The notes under the pieces were generated by a model. That model saw only the letters and a list, made by a program, of their open reading frames with translations, was not told the DNA's origin and made no database searches. Shown one piece after another: positions 34,758 through 43,340 of a DNA stretch of 64,000 nt (positions are counted from its first letter, which is position 1; each line of letters starts with the position of its first letter). The position numbers and the translations under genes were made by a program. The stretch comes from Pontibacillus salipaludis (lineage in GTDB: Bacteria; Bacillota; Bacilli; Bacillales; BH030062). Where the stretch lies: positions 1 through 64,000 of the forward strand of contig NZ_BMIN01000013.1 of the NCBI RefSeq assembly GCF_014642405.1, written 5' to 3'.

Positions 34758-35532
34758 CGCTCTCTTCCCCTTCTTTCTCTTGTTGTGGATATTCTTCGAA
34801 ATAAGCACCAACATCGATATGAATAATCCCTCTTTGTCCTGGTTCTAGTTGTGCGATAATAGAAGGATATGATCGCATGTTTTGAGAAAAATTCCGAATC
34901 GAAGCCTCCACTTCAAATCCATCGTTCATGTATAAATGAATCTTGTAAGGATTTTTATCACTTGGTGTCCACTGTACCTCCGAAATTAACTGAGTAACAC
35001 TAGAAGGTAACTGTTGTAGTTCTCTTGTCATTTCTTCTAAATAAGATTGACGCTCGAAGCCAAGTAATAAAGGAGCATCACCATGAGGGTTCTTCAATTT
35101 CTGATCCGTCAATTCCTTACCCGTTTCTAAGATCGGGTAATAGGAACCTTCTCTTTCTACGTACCCTACTCTTTGGTATTCCTCAATCTTCATTTCAACA
35201 GTGGAAGGGAAATGCTTGTCAATTTGAACCGCACTTATTTCTTCATGTTGTTCAATCTTTTTGGCTAAAGCTTTTCCATCTACTTTCCAGTAATTATCTT
35301 CTCCTGGAGTTAACCCACTTAATGAGAGAATCGTGTCCCGATCAACATGATCGTTCCCTGAAACCTCAACAGACTTTACTTCACTCAAGGAAGATTGTAA
35401 GTAAATGATGATCGCAATAAGCAAAAAGAAAAAAGACAAGTACATAATCAAGCGTCGATTCGACTTCTTTCTTCTGGATTCTTTTAGTTTCGGTATCCGA
35501 TCTTCAATAGAAACGATCTTCTTTTCAGCCAT
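34741..35532 (-). CDS. divIB: Cell division protein DivIB (FtsQ)
   Basis: DivIB stabilises FtsL and the divisome synthase complex outside the membrane. The 263-aa bitopic protein has a basic cytoplasmic N-terminus (to about 27) and a TM helix (about 28-47). The POTRA domain begins at SEVKSVEVSGNDHVDRD near residue 50, followed by the FtsQ beta domain and a charged acidic tail (EEYPQQEKEGEESDEA). ATG follows GGGG at eight bases. FtsL and PbpB, its partners, are encoded at the other end of the cluster. Confidence 0.94.
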   Translation of the reverse strand: MAEKKIVSIEDRIPKLKESRRKKSNRRLIMYLSFFFLLIAIIIYLQSSLSEVKSVEVSGNDHVDRDTILSLSGLTPGEDNYWKVDGKALAKKIEQHEEISAVQIDKHFPSTVEMKIEEYQRVGYVEREGSYYPILETGKELTDQKLKNPHGDAPLLLGFERQSYLEEMTRELQQLPSSVTQLISEVQWTPSDKNPYKIHLYMNDGFEVEASIRNFSQNMRSYPSIIAQLEPGQRGIIHIDVGAYFEEYPQQEKEGEESDEANR

Positions 35533-35649
35533 GGAAAATTCCCCTGCCCGGTGTTTTCAATTACATAAGGAAACGGCATACTAGATGCCGCTATTATGCA
35601 TAGGAAAATTATATCACAAATCACTTGATTTTTCGTGATTTTTCTGTAT

Positions 35650-36558
35650 CTATGTGCCAACAATTTCTACTTCTTTATGCAGGTCTACATAATACTTATC
35701 AGCAATTGCTTTTTGAATGTGACAAATTAATGCTATAACGTCGTCATATGAAGCATCTCGAGCATTGACGATAAAATTCCCGTGCAACTCCGAAATTTTA
35801 GCTCCACCTATTTGATAACCTTTCAAACCAGCTTCTTCGATAAGCTTTCCTGCGTATTTTGGAAGAGGATTTCTGAATATACTTCCAGCACAAGGGTCAC
35901 TCCAAGGTTGCGTTTCTCGACGGTAATCTTTGTAGTTCTTCATCTCAGACATTAATACTTCCTTGTTTCCCGGTTCTAATTGAAATTCAGCCTCTACACA
36001 TATACCCGGATTTTCAGTTTGTAAAACCGATGTACGATAAGAGAATTTCAATTCATCTTTAGTTAGCCATTTCAATTGTCCATCTTCAGTTAATACACGT
36101 GCCCTCGTTACAATATGAGAAATATCTGCACCATGTGCACCAGCGTTCATGTAAACAGCTCCACCTATGCTACCTGGTATTCCTCCTGCAAACGTCAAGC
36201 CTCCAAGCCCTTTACGACTCATTATCGTTGCTAACTTAATGATTGGATAACCTGCAGTCACTCGAATCTTGTTTCCCTCAAGTTCATGTAACATATCGAA
36301 ATTCGTTCCTAGCTTTATAACGGCCCCTCTGATCCCCTCATCAGGAATTAGTAAATTAGAACCACGGCCAATAACACGATAAGGAACACCATGTTCCTGC
36401 AAGACATCTAATGTATACTGTAAACCCTCTACTGAATATGGCTCTATGAATAAATCAGCTGGACCACCAATTTTAATCGTTGTATGTTTACTTAAAGGTT
36501 CTTGTAGTGCCACTTTTCCTGCAGCTTGTTTTTCTAAAATGGTTCGTATTTCTTTCAT
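35650..36558 (-). CDS. murB: UDP-N-acetylenolpyruvoylglucosamine reductase
   Basis: MurB reduces UDP-GlcNAc-enolpyruvate to UDP-MurNAc using NADPH and FAD. The 302-aa type II protein (no Tyr-loop insertion) has the FAD-binding VIGRGSNLLIPDEG near residue 76. GGLTFAGGIPGSIGGAVYMNAGAHG lies near 130 and DPCAGSIFRNP near 220 (Ser proton donor). The catalytic Glu lies in HKEVEIVG at the C-terminus. I chose ATG at 36558, with GGGGG six bases upstream. It follows spoVE across 311 bp with a terminator; in B. subtilis murG is in between. Confidence 0.95.
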   Translation of the reverse strand: MKEIRTILEKQAAGKVALQEPLSKHTTIKIGGPADLFIEPYSVEGLQYTLDVLQEHGVPYRVIGRGSNLLIPDEGIRGAVIKLGTNFDMLHELEGNKIRVTAGYPIIKLATIMSRKGLGGLTFAGGIPGSIGGAVYMNAGAHGADISHIVTRARVLTEDGQLKWLTKDELKFSYRTSVLQTENPGICVEAEFQLEPGNKEVLMSEMKNYKDYRRETQPWSDPCAGSIFRNPLPKYAGKLIEEAGLKGYQIGGAKISELHGNFIVNARDASYDDVIALICHIQKAIADKYYVDLHKEVEIVGT

Positions 36559-36837
36559 CCTTTTCCCCCTTACAACGACTGACTCCATCACCGCTTTCTC
36601 ACACTAGCTATTCATAAATGTTAGGTTACTATTCATTCTACATCATTATCCAGCAGATGTGACAGTTCTAGAGAAAAATTATGAACAATACACATTTCGG
36701 CTCGAACCCCTATAAATTGGGGGTCGTTGGGTGTACTAAGGGTATAGTGGATAAAGAACATTTTATAAAGTATAAAGAAAAATTCTCTTATGATTTAACT
36801 TTACTAATATAGTTCCTATGAGATTGCATCAAATATA

Positions 36838-36866
36838 GAAAAAAGCCACCCTTTTGGATGGCTTTC
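36838..36866 (-). terminator. spoVE terminator
   Basis: Minus strand: AAAGCCATCC / GGGTGGCTTT (one G-U pair, AAAA loop) is followed by TTTTTTC. It begins about 4 nt after the spoVE stop. The rest of the 311-bp gap to murB holds only a short GACCCCC/GGGGT inverted repeat around 36705-36726. I see no gene and no remnant of murG. Confidence 0.85.
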
Positions 36867-36869
36867 ATT

Positions 36870-37985
36870 CTAGAGTTTAGCGTAACGACTAATATTTAGT
36901 AAAATTCCAACAGAGCAGAGTGTTAAGGTTAATGAAGAACCTCCATAGCTTAAGAATGGCAAAGTGATACCAGTTACTGGCATTAACCCCGTTACTACAC
37001 TAATATTAATCATAACTTGAATTGTAATCATTCCCACAATTCCTAATGCCAGTAAGCTACCGAAAGTGTCTGGTGCGCTTAAAGCTACCCTTATGCCACG
37101 CCACAGAAGGAGGAAAAACAATAACAAAACTAAAGTTCCCCCAATAAATCCAAGTTCTTCGGCTAGTATAGCAAAAATAAAATCAGTTTGAGGTTCCGGG
37201 AGGTAATAGAATTTCTGTAAACTCTGTCCGAGCCCAAGCCCCATTAGTCCACCGGGACCAATGGCATATAACGATTGTATAATTTGAAACCCAGCCCCAA
37301 GAGGGTCTTCCCAAGGATTCAAGAAAGCAGTTATACGCTGCATGCGGTATGGTGCAGAAATAATAAGACCTGCAAACCCTGCTAAACCTAGTACACCTAA
37401 TCCCACAAAATGAGCAATTCGGGCTCCAGAAACAAAAATCATTAGCATACAAGTCCCAACTAGTACTACTCCAGTTCCAAGGTCTGGCTGCAGCATAATG
37501 AAACCGAAGGCTACCATCACAAGTGATAAAGACGGGAGAAATCCCTTTGTGAAAGAAGTAATCTTCTTTTGATGATCAGCCAGATACCTAGCCAAGAAGA
37601 TGATTAAACCAAGTTTCATAAATTCAGATGGCTGAATACTGAATGCCCCTACTCCAATCCAACTTCTCGCTCCACCCCTGACCATCCCAATTCCAGGAAT
37701 TAAAACAGCTATAAGTAGTATAAAGCATACAATTAAAAGTGTTTTAGAACTATTTCTCCATGTGAGATAAGGAACATTCATAAATCCAAACATTGCTACG
37801 ATTCCTGCACCTGCAAACAATAATTGACGCTTTGCAAAGAAAAAAGAATCATCAAATTTATAGGTTGCCCAAATAGCGGAAGCACTATAGACCATGATAA
37901 CGCCTATTAATAGTAATGAGAAAATCGCTATAATGAGCAACAAATCTGGTGCTTTATGCAACTGCTTTGTCCGACTTTGCAACAT
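36870..37985 (-). CDS. spoVE: SpoVE/FtsW-type SEDS peptidoglycan polymerase
   Basis: This SEDS glycosyltransferase polymerises lipid II, in this position for spore cortex with SpoVD. The 371-aa protein has about ten TM helices. It carries the FtsW/RodA/SpoVE signatures MVYSASA near residue 33, SIQPSEFMKLG near 125, QPDLGTG near 165, and the C-terminal GITLPFLSYGGSS. ATG at 37985 is used with AAGGGGG upstream, and that ribosome-binding site lies in a GC stem (37991-38023). The dcw position matches spoVE, but a vegetative FtsW role cannot be excluded. Confidence 0.93.
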   Translation of the reverse strand: MLQSRTKQLHKAPDLLLIIAIFSLLLIGVIMVYSASAIWATYKFDDSFFFAKRQLLFAGAGIVAMFGFMNVPYLTWRNSSKTLLIVCFILLIAVLIPGIGMVRGGARSWIGVGAFSIQPSEFMKLGLIIFLARYLADHQKKITSFTKGFLPSLSLVMVAFGFIMLQPDLGTGVVLVGTCMLMIFVSGARIAHFVGLGVLGLAGFAGLIISAPYRMQRITAFLNPWEDPLGAGFQIIQSLYAIGPGGLMGLGLGQSLQKFYYLPEPQTDFIFAILAEELGFIGGTLVLLLFFLLLWRGIRVALSAPDTFGSLLALGIVGMITIQVMINISVVTGLMPVTGITLPFLSYGGSSLTLTLCSVGILLNISRYAKL

Positions 37986-37990
37986 AAAAT

Positions 37991-38023
37991 GGCCCCCTTG
38001 GTTCAAGCAGAACGTTGGGGGCC
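37991..38023 (-). promoter_or_regulatory. Hairpin that masks the spoVE ribosome-binding site
   Basis: GGCCCCC (minus strand, 38017-38023) pairs fully with GGGGGCC (37991-37997) across a 19-nt loop. The 3' arm contains the G-run of the AAGGGGG ribosome-binding site, six bases upstream of the spoVE ATG. Translation may need opening of this stem, for example by ribosomes finishing murD. Confidence 0.55.
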
Positions 38024-38049
38024 TTATGAATTATTGTAAGACAAGCCCC

Positions 38050-39408
38050 CTACTCTAATGTATGCACGGCTCTTACAAACATGTTTCCTCTTTCTTCAAA
38101 AGTTTTATATTGATCCCAGCTTGCACATGCTGGAGAAAGAAGGATAACATCTTGTTCAGCAGAGATACGATAAGCTTCTTCAGCTGCTTGCTTAACATTA
38201 TCGACCATAAGTATAGTCTCTATTCCATTTTTAGTTCCAAAATCACGAAGCTTTTCACCCGTTTCACCGAACACAACCATGGCTTTAACGTGCTCCATTG
38301 AAGGATCTAACTCTTCAAAAGATTGACCTCGATCTAATCCGCCAGCAAGCCATATTGTTGGCTCAGAAAAAGCATTGAGCGCTTTCTGAGCAGCTAATAT
38401 GTTCGTTGCTTTTGAGTCATTAAAAAAACGACGACCTTTGACATCTTTCACGTATTGAAGTCGATGCTCCACTCCTGTGAACGTCGTTAAAACTTCACGG
38501 ATTCCTTCTACTGTGGCACCTGCCAAAAGGGAAGCAGCGATTGCTGCCATTGTATTCTCAAGGTTGTGATCGCCTTCTAAAAGGATCTCATTTTGCTTTA
38601 TAATAAATGCATCCTTGTAATAGATAGAAGTGCCATCTGTCCAAATCCCATCAGGTTGCTTAGAAATTAGGGAAAAAGGGATGGTTTGAGCTTTTGTTTG
38701 TTGAACAAGTTTACAAACTTCTTGGTGATCAGCATTGTAAACGGCATAATCTTGAGAGGTCTGATTAGCAAAGATCTTTGCTTTTGATTGTCCGTAATGC
38801 TCCATCGTTTTATGGTAATCCAGATGGGCTTCGTACAGATTTAAAAAGACAGATACATCGGGCTTGAATGTTTCGGTTCCGAGTAATTGAAAAGAAGATA
38901 GTTCCATAACCATGGTTTCTTCTGGACTTGTCTTTTGAGCAACTTCACAAGATACTTTTCCGATATTACCTGCTAGAGCTACAGGTTTTTTGCTATTGCT
39001 TAGCATTTCATAGACAAGTGTTGTAGTCGTAGTCTTTCCATTAGAACCTGTAATAGCCACAATTTGGCCTTCATGAAGCATATAGGCCAATTCAATCTCA
39101 GTTACTACTGGAACACCTCGTTCTACTGCAGTTTCAATGATAGGATTGGTATAAGGAATACCAGGATTCTTTACAACATAATCTATGCCATCTAAAACAC
39201 TTAGCGGGTGTCCTCCTGTAACAACCTCAATCCCTTCATTATAAAGGGATTGAGCTTGAGGGTTTTCGGAAAAAGGTTTCTGGTCATTGACCCTAACCGA
39301 CACCCCGCTACTATTAAGAAGTTTAGCGGCTGCTTCTCCTGATTTAGCGAGTCCTAGCACGAGCACTTGATTATAAGGAAATGATGTTAACTTATTCAAT
39401 TGATCCAC
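38050..39408 (-). CDS. murD: UDP-N-acetylmuramoylalanine--D-glutamate ligase
   Basis: MurD adds D-Glu to UDP-MurNAc-L-Ala using ATP. The 452-aa Mur ligase has an N-terminal UDP-binding domain ([15 protein letters not shown] near 18) and the P-loop [13 protein letters not shown] near 120. The central domain carries ELSSFQL near 165, and the C-terminal domain includes NDSKATN near 323 and [17 protein letters not shown]. The start is uncertain. GTG at 39408 abuts GAGGT, while TTG at 39399 has better spacing and sits at the mraY stop. The gene overlaps or directly follows mraY. Confidence 0.95.
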   Translation of the reverse strand: MDQLNKLTSFPYNQVLVLGLAKSGEAAAKLLNSSGVSVRVNDQKPFSENPQAQSLYNEGIEVVTGGHPLSVLDGIDYVVKNPGIPYTNPIIETAVERGVPVVTEIELAYMLHEGQIVAITGSNGKTTTTTLVYEMLSNSKKPVALAGNIGKVSCEVAQKTSPEETMVMELSSFQLLGTETFKPDVSVFLNLYEAHLDYHKTMEHYGQSKAKIFANQTSQDYAVYNADHQEVCKLVQQTKAQTIPFSLISKQPDGIWTDGTSIYYKDAFIIKQNEILLEGDHNLENTMAAIAASLLAGATVEGIREVLTTFTGVEHRLQYVKDVKGRRFFNDSKATNILAAQKALNAFSEPTIWLAGGLDRGQSFEELDPSMEHVKAMVVFGETGEKLRDFGTKNGIETILMVDNVKQAAEEAYRISAEQDVILLSPACASWDQYKTFEERGNMFVRAVHTLE

Positions 39409-40382
39409 ACCTCAATATAGACGCCTAGAGCGGCAAATAATAACCCAACAAGCCAAAACGTTGTTACAACGCGCCATTCTGACCATCCCATAAGTTCATA
39501 ATGGTGGTGAAGTGGACTCATTTTGAACACACGTTTACCAGTTGTTTTGAAAGAAATAACTTGAATAATAACGGATAATGTTTCGAGAACGAATACGCCC
39601 CCAATAATGACAAGTAAAATCTCTAACTTTGTTAATATCGCAATGGCTCCAATAGCACCACCTAGTGCAAGGGAACCGGTATCACCCATGAAGACTTTCG
39701 CAGGATGGGCATTAAATACAAGAAATCCTAATAAAGAACCAACAATAGCAAGTGTGAATACAGCGATCTCAAACTGAGGAACACCGTGCCAGGCTAAGAT
39801 TCCAAACGCCCCAAATGCAATCGCAGCAGTACCAGCTAATAAACCATCAAGACCATCTGTTAAATTAACAGCATTTGATGAGCCTACAAGCATAAATACG
39901 ATGAGAAGAGCATAGCCCCACCCAAGATCAACTTGAAAGTCTGTACCTGGAATACCGATATAGGTAGGAAAATCGTGACGTCTTAAAATAATATAAAAAA
40001 CAGCTGCTATAAATAATTGACCGACCATTTTTTGTTTAGAAGTTAACCCGAGGTTACGTTTCATGGCTACCTTAATAAAATCATCCAGAAACCCTAGAAG
40101 ACCATAGCCAATTAAAACAAATAACAATAAAAACACTTCAAAGTTCATTGGGTCTGGGTTGAACTTCGATGTCATCACCAGCGTAGTAATGGAAACAGCA
40201 ACAAGGATCATTAATCCCCCCATAGTAGGTGTTCCTGATTTCTTCTGGTGAGATTTCGGACCTTCATCTCGAATAGATTGACCAAATTTCAAACGACGTA
40301 AGAATGGTATAAATATAGGTGAGATGAGGACGGTAATTAAAAAGGCTATTGCCATAGTGATTAATAGTACTTGTTCGTTCAT
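39396..40382 (-). CDS. mraY: Phospho-N-acetylmuramoyl-pentapeptide transferase
   Basis: MraY transfers the phospho-MurNAc-pentapeptide to undecaprenyl phosphate, forming lipid I. The 328-aa protein has ten TM helices. It shows the conserved loops GTPTMGG near 50, LDDFIKV near 103, NLTDGLDGL near 172 (catalytic Asp) and [12 protein letters not shown] near 226. [13 protein letters not shown] near 288 is the HHH motif. ATG follows AAAGGAGGAG. It lies between murF and murD and ends inside the start region of murD. Confidence 0.97.
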   Translation of the reverse strand: MNEQVLLITMAIAFLITVLISPIFIPFLRRLKFGQSIRDEGPKSHQKKSGTPTMGGLMILVAVSITTLVMTSKFNPDPMNFEVFLLLFVLIGYGLLGFLDDFIKVAMKRNLGLTSKQKMVGQLFIAAVFYIILRRHDFPTYIGIPGTDFQVDLGWGYALLIVFMLVGSSNAVNLTDGLDGLLAGTAAIAFGAFGILAWHGVPQFEIAVFTLAIVGSLLGFLVFNAHPAKVFMGDTGSLALGGAIGAIAILTKLEILLVIIGGVFVLETLSVIIQVISFKTTGKRVFKMSPLHHHYELMGWSEWRVVTTFWLVGLLFAALGVYIEVWIN

Positions 40383-40424
40383 TGTGCTCCTCCTTTAGAT
40401 CTGTAAACCGTCCGCTTAAATCTT

Positions 40425-41786
40425 TTAATCTGTAAATTCTTCTACAAAACTTTCAAAAGCCATTAAGCGTGAAGCTTTTAATAATACAATTGTATCTTGC
40501 TGTAACATGGGTTGAACGACTTTAGAAACATCCTCTTTAGATGAATAAGAATAGACATCTAGATCTGGGTGATGTTTTTTTACTTCCTCTGCAATGACTA
40601 CTGATTCATCCCCTACCGTTATAAGAACATCAATGGATGGATCGATTGATGGAGCTACAGACCGATGCATTTCTTCGCTTTGAGCTCCTAATTCAAATAT
40701 ATCGCCTAATATAAGAATCTTGCGTGAATATTGATTTAAATCTTTGATAACCTCTATAGAAGCACGCATTGAAGTCGGGGAAGCATTATAAGCATCATTA
40801 ACAATATGTGCTCCATTCTTCCCTTCTATTAACTCAAAACGCATCCCTGTTAATGTCATTTCGTTCAAACCCTGCTGGATTTTAGATGGATCCATTCCTA
40901 ATGCTTTTCCAATTAGAATAGCAAAGCTGGCATTTTTAACATTATGCTTCCCTAATAAATGGATTGAGTAAGTCTCTCCATCATTTATAGTGAACGATGT
41001 AGTAGATCCACTCATATGAATGTTTGATAAGACACACTCATTCTTCTGATCAAATCCACTAGAAACGACTCCTTCCCTTGTGTGAAGAGGAGCCAATAAT
41101 GGTTCATCTCCATCTAACAAGAGTGTACCCCCATCCCGAAGTCCTGCAAGGATTTCCGATTTCGCTTGGGCAATTCCCTCTCTTGACCCTAAAAACTCAA
41201 TATGAGATTCGCCTATGTTTGTGATCACTGCAAAATCTGGTTCGGCAATAAAGGAAAGGTTCTCAATTTCTCCAAAGTGATTCATGCCCATCTCTAATAC
41301 AAGCACTTCAGTTGAAGCCGGCATAGAAAGAATCGTAAGTGGTAGACCTATATGATTATTGAAGTTCCCGTCTGTCTTGTGTGTTTTGAATGACGGAGCT
41401 AGGACAGCATCAATAAAATCTTTCGTTGTTGTCTTTCCATTTGAGCCCGTTACACCTATGACTTTTGGGTTAACCTCTTTTCTGTATACATGGGCTAATT
41501 GCTGTAAGCCTATAATCGTATCGTCCACAAAGAATAAAGGAAAATCGTTAGGAACATACGATGGTACATCTACCTTCTCATCCCACAATGCAGCAACAGC
41601 CCCTCCTTCAATGGCATCTTTTAAAAACTCATGGCCATCAAAGCGGTCTCCTCGTATTGGAACAAACAAACCTTTATTCGTTTTTTTACGTGTATCGGTA
41701 AACACATTTTTTATTTCAATTGATTCAGAGGCAACCCCTCTAGAAGAGGGGAAGTGATCATGAATCCATTCTGTTGTCATGTTCAT
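40425..41786 (-). CDS. murF: UDP-MurNAc-tripeptide--D-alanyl-D-alanine ligase
   Basis: MurF adds D-Ala-D-Ala to complete the UDP-MurNAc-pentapeptide. The 453-aa Mur ligase has an N-terminal domain with FVPIRGDRFDGHEF near 39. The P-loop is [16 protein letters not shown] near 108, LEMGMNHFGEIE lies near 163 and NDAYNASPTSM near 325. In B. subtilis murF is outside this cluster (next to ddl), so its position between murE and mraY is a visible difference. AAAGGAG precedes ATG by about 12 bases; a second ATG two codons on is equally possible. Confidence 0.95.
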   Translation of the reverse strand: MNMTTEWIHDHFPSSRGVASESIEIKNVFTDTRKKTNKGLFVPIRGDRFDGHEFLKDAIEGGAVAALWDEKVDVPSYVPNDFPLFFVDDTIIGLQQLAHVYRKEVNPKVIGVTGSNGKTTTKDFIDAVLAPSFKTHKTDGNFNNHIGLPLTILSMPASTEVLVLEMGMNHFGEIENLSFIAEPDFAVITNIGESHIEFLGSREGIAQAKSEILAGLRDGGTLLLDGDEPLLAPLHTREGVVSSGFDQKNECVLSNIHMSGSTTSFTINDGETYSIHLLGKHNVKNASFAILIGKALGMDPSKIQQGLNEMTLTGMRFELIEGKNGAHIVNDAYNASPTSMRASIEVIKDLNQYSRKILILGDIFELGAQSEEMHRSVAPSIDPSIDVLITVGDESVVIAEEVKKHHPDLDVYSYSSKEDVSKVVQPMLQQDTIVLLKASRLMAFESFVEEFTD

Positions 41787-41803
41787 TAGTAATAATAACT
41801 CCT

Positions 41804-43270
41804 TTATTGTTTGGCCTTAATACACTCAGCCGCTACTTCGCGGTCATCAAAATGGTGTGTAACTCCATTTACTTCCTGATACGGTTCGTGACCTTTACCA
41901 GCTATTAAAATTACATCTCCAGCATTGGCTTTATCAACAGCAAATTTTATTGCTTCTTTTCGGTTAACGATCGTAGTATACGTATTTTCTTTTACTCCAC
42001 TTTCCATATCCCGAAGAATGGATTCTGGGTCTTCACTTCTAGGGTTGTCAGAAGTAAAGATCGCTTCTGTCGCATACTTAACAGCTACTTGAGCCATAAG
42101 TGGTCTTTTTGTTCTGTCTCTGTCTCCCCCACAACCTACAACGACGTAGATCTTTTCTTTAGCGAAGGATTGAATGGTTTCTAAAACATTCTCTAAAGAA
42201 TCAGGAGTATGGGCGTAATCTACAATGACGCCAAACTCTTGACCAGCTAGAACAGGCTCAAAGCGTCCGCTCACACCTCTCGTTTCTGATAACGCTTCTT
42301 GAATCGTATTCAATTCTACTCCCGATACCCATGCAGCACTTGCAGCCGCTAACATATTATATACGCTAAACTTCCCGATTAAAGGACTTCGAATTTCCTT
42401 CTCTCCATTCGGAGTGCATAGGGTAAAGGTGGTACCGCTAGCGGTTAGGTTTACGTTTTTTGCTGTTACATCTGCTTCTTGGTTGATGCTATATGTAAGA
42501 ACTTCTTGAGAAGTACTTTTACAAAATGTTTCATAGTATGGGTCGTCTTTATTCACTACCCCAAATTTTGGCTCGTCAGAATTATAACCATTTCCAAGTT
42601 GAGCAAAAAGAAGTGACTTGGCACGCAAGTAATCATCCATATCTTTGTGATAGTCCAAATGATCCTGACTTAAATTCGTGAATACAGCAATATCGAAATC
42701 CGCTCCATGTACTCTTCCTAAATCAAGGGCATGAGAGGATACTTCCATAACAGCTGTATCTACATCTTCATTCACCATTTCTGCAAAATGCTTCTGTAAA
42801 AACAAAGAATCGGGCGTAGTGTTCTTCACTTCGTATTCCTTGTCACCAATTTTCATTTGGATTGTTCCGATTAAGCCGGTCTTCTGTTTCTGGTGTTTGA
42901 AAATAGATTCTACCAAATAAGAGGTAGATGTCTTCCCGTTTGTGCCAGTAATCCCAATTAACCTAAATTGCTGTGTAGGATTTTGGTAGTAGAGGTTAGC
43001 TAATTTAGCCATTGCCTTGGATGTATCACTTACCAGGATCACCGGAACGGATACGTCTAAAGGGCGTTCTGCCACAATTGCAGCAGCCCCTTTCTCCTCG
43101 GCTTGTTTAGCAAATTCATGCCCATCTACTGTAAAACCATTTATACAAATAAATAAATGACCAGGGTCAACAAGTCTTGAATCCATTTCTATTCCAGTGA
43201 CTGTTATGTTGTTGATGTCCTTTGTAGTTTGATAGACGTGTAATGTCTGTAATAAATGACTTAACTTCAT
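41804..43270 (-). CDS. murE: UDP-MurNAc-L-Ala-D-Glu--meso-diaminopimelate ligase
   Basis: MurE adds the third residue of the stem peptide. The 488-aa ligase has P-loop GITGTNGKTSTSYLV near 113, TTPDSL near 155, and EVSSHALDLGRV near 181. The substrate motif DNPRSEDPE near 408 (DNPR) marks meso-diaminopimelate rather than lysine as substrate. ATG at 43270 has AAGGAG seven bases upstream; the frame to 43318 has no such site. It follows spoVD and precedes murF. Confidence 0.96.
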   Translation of the reverse strand: MKLSHLLQTLHVYQTTKDINNITVTGIEMDSRLVDPGHLFICINGFTVDGHEFAKQAEEKGAAAIVAERPLDVSVPVILVSDTSKAMAKLANLYYQNPTQQFRLIGITGTNGKTSTSYLVESIFKHQKQKTGLIGTIQMKIGDKEYEVKNTTPDSLFLQKHFAEMVNEDVDTAVMEVSSHALDLGRVHGADFDIAVFTNLSQDHLDYHKDMDDYLRAKSLLFAQLGNGYNSDEPKFGVVNKDDPYYETFCKSTSQEVLTYSINQEADVTAKNVNLTASGTTFTLCTPNGEKEIRSPLIGKFSVYNMLAAASAAWVSGVELNTIQEALSETRGVSGRFEPVLAGQEFGVIVDYAHTPDSLENVLETIQSFAKEKIYVVVGCGGDRDRTKRPLMAQVAVKYATEAIFTSDNPRSEDPESILRDMESGVKENTYTTIVNRKEAIKFAVDKANAGDVILIAGKGHEPYQEVNGVTHHFDDREVAAECIKAKQ

Positions 43271-43340
43271 GTAAGGACTCCTTACTATTAGATTTTCAAC
43301 GTATATTATAGCAGACAAGACCCCGGTTCGCGATTGTTCT

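Noticed and set aside
36592-36840. Search for a decayed murG between spoVE and murB
   Set aside because: The sequence is AT-rich, has stops in all frames, and shows no GGTGGH-type MurG motif. A remnant cannot be supported.
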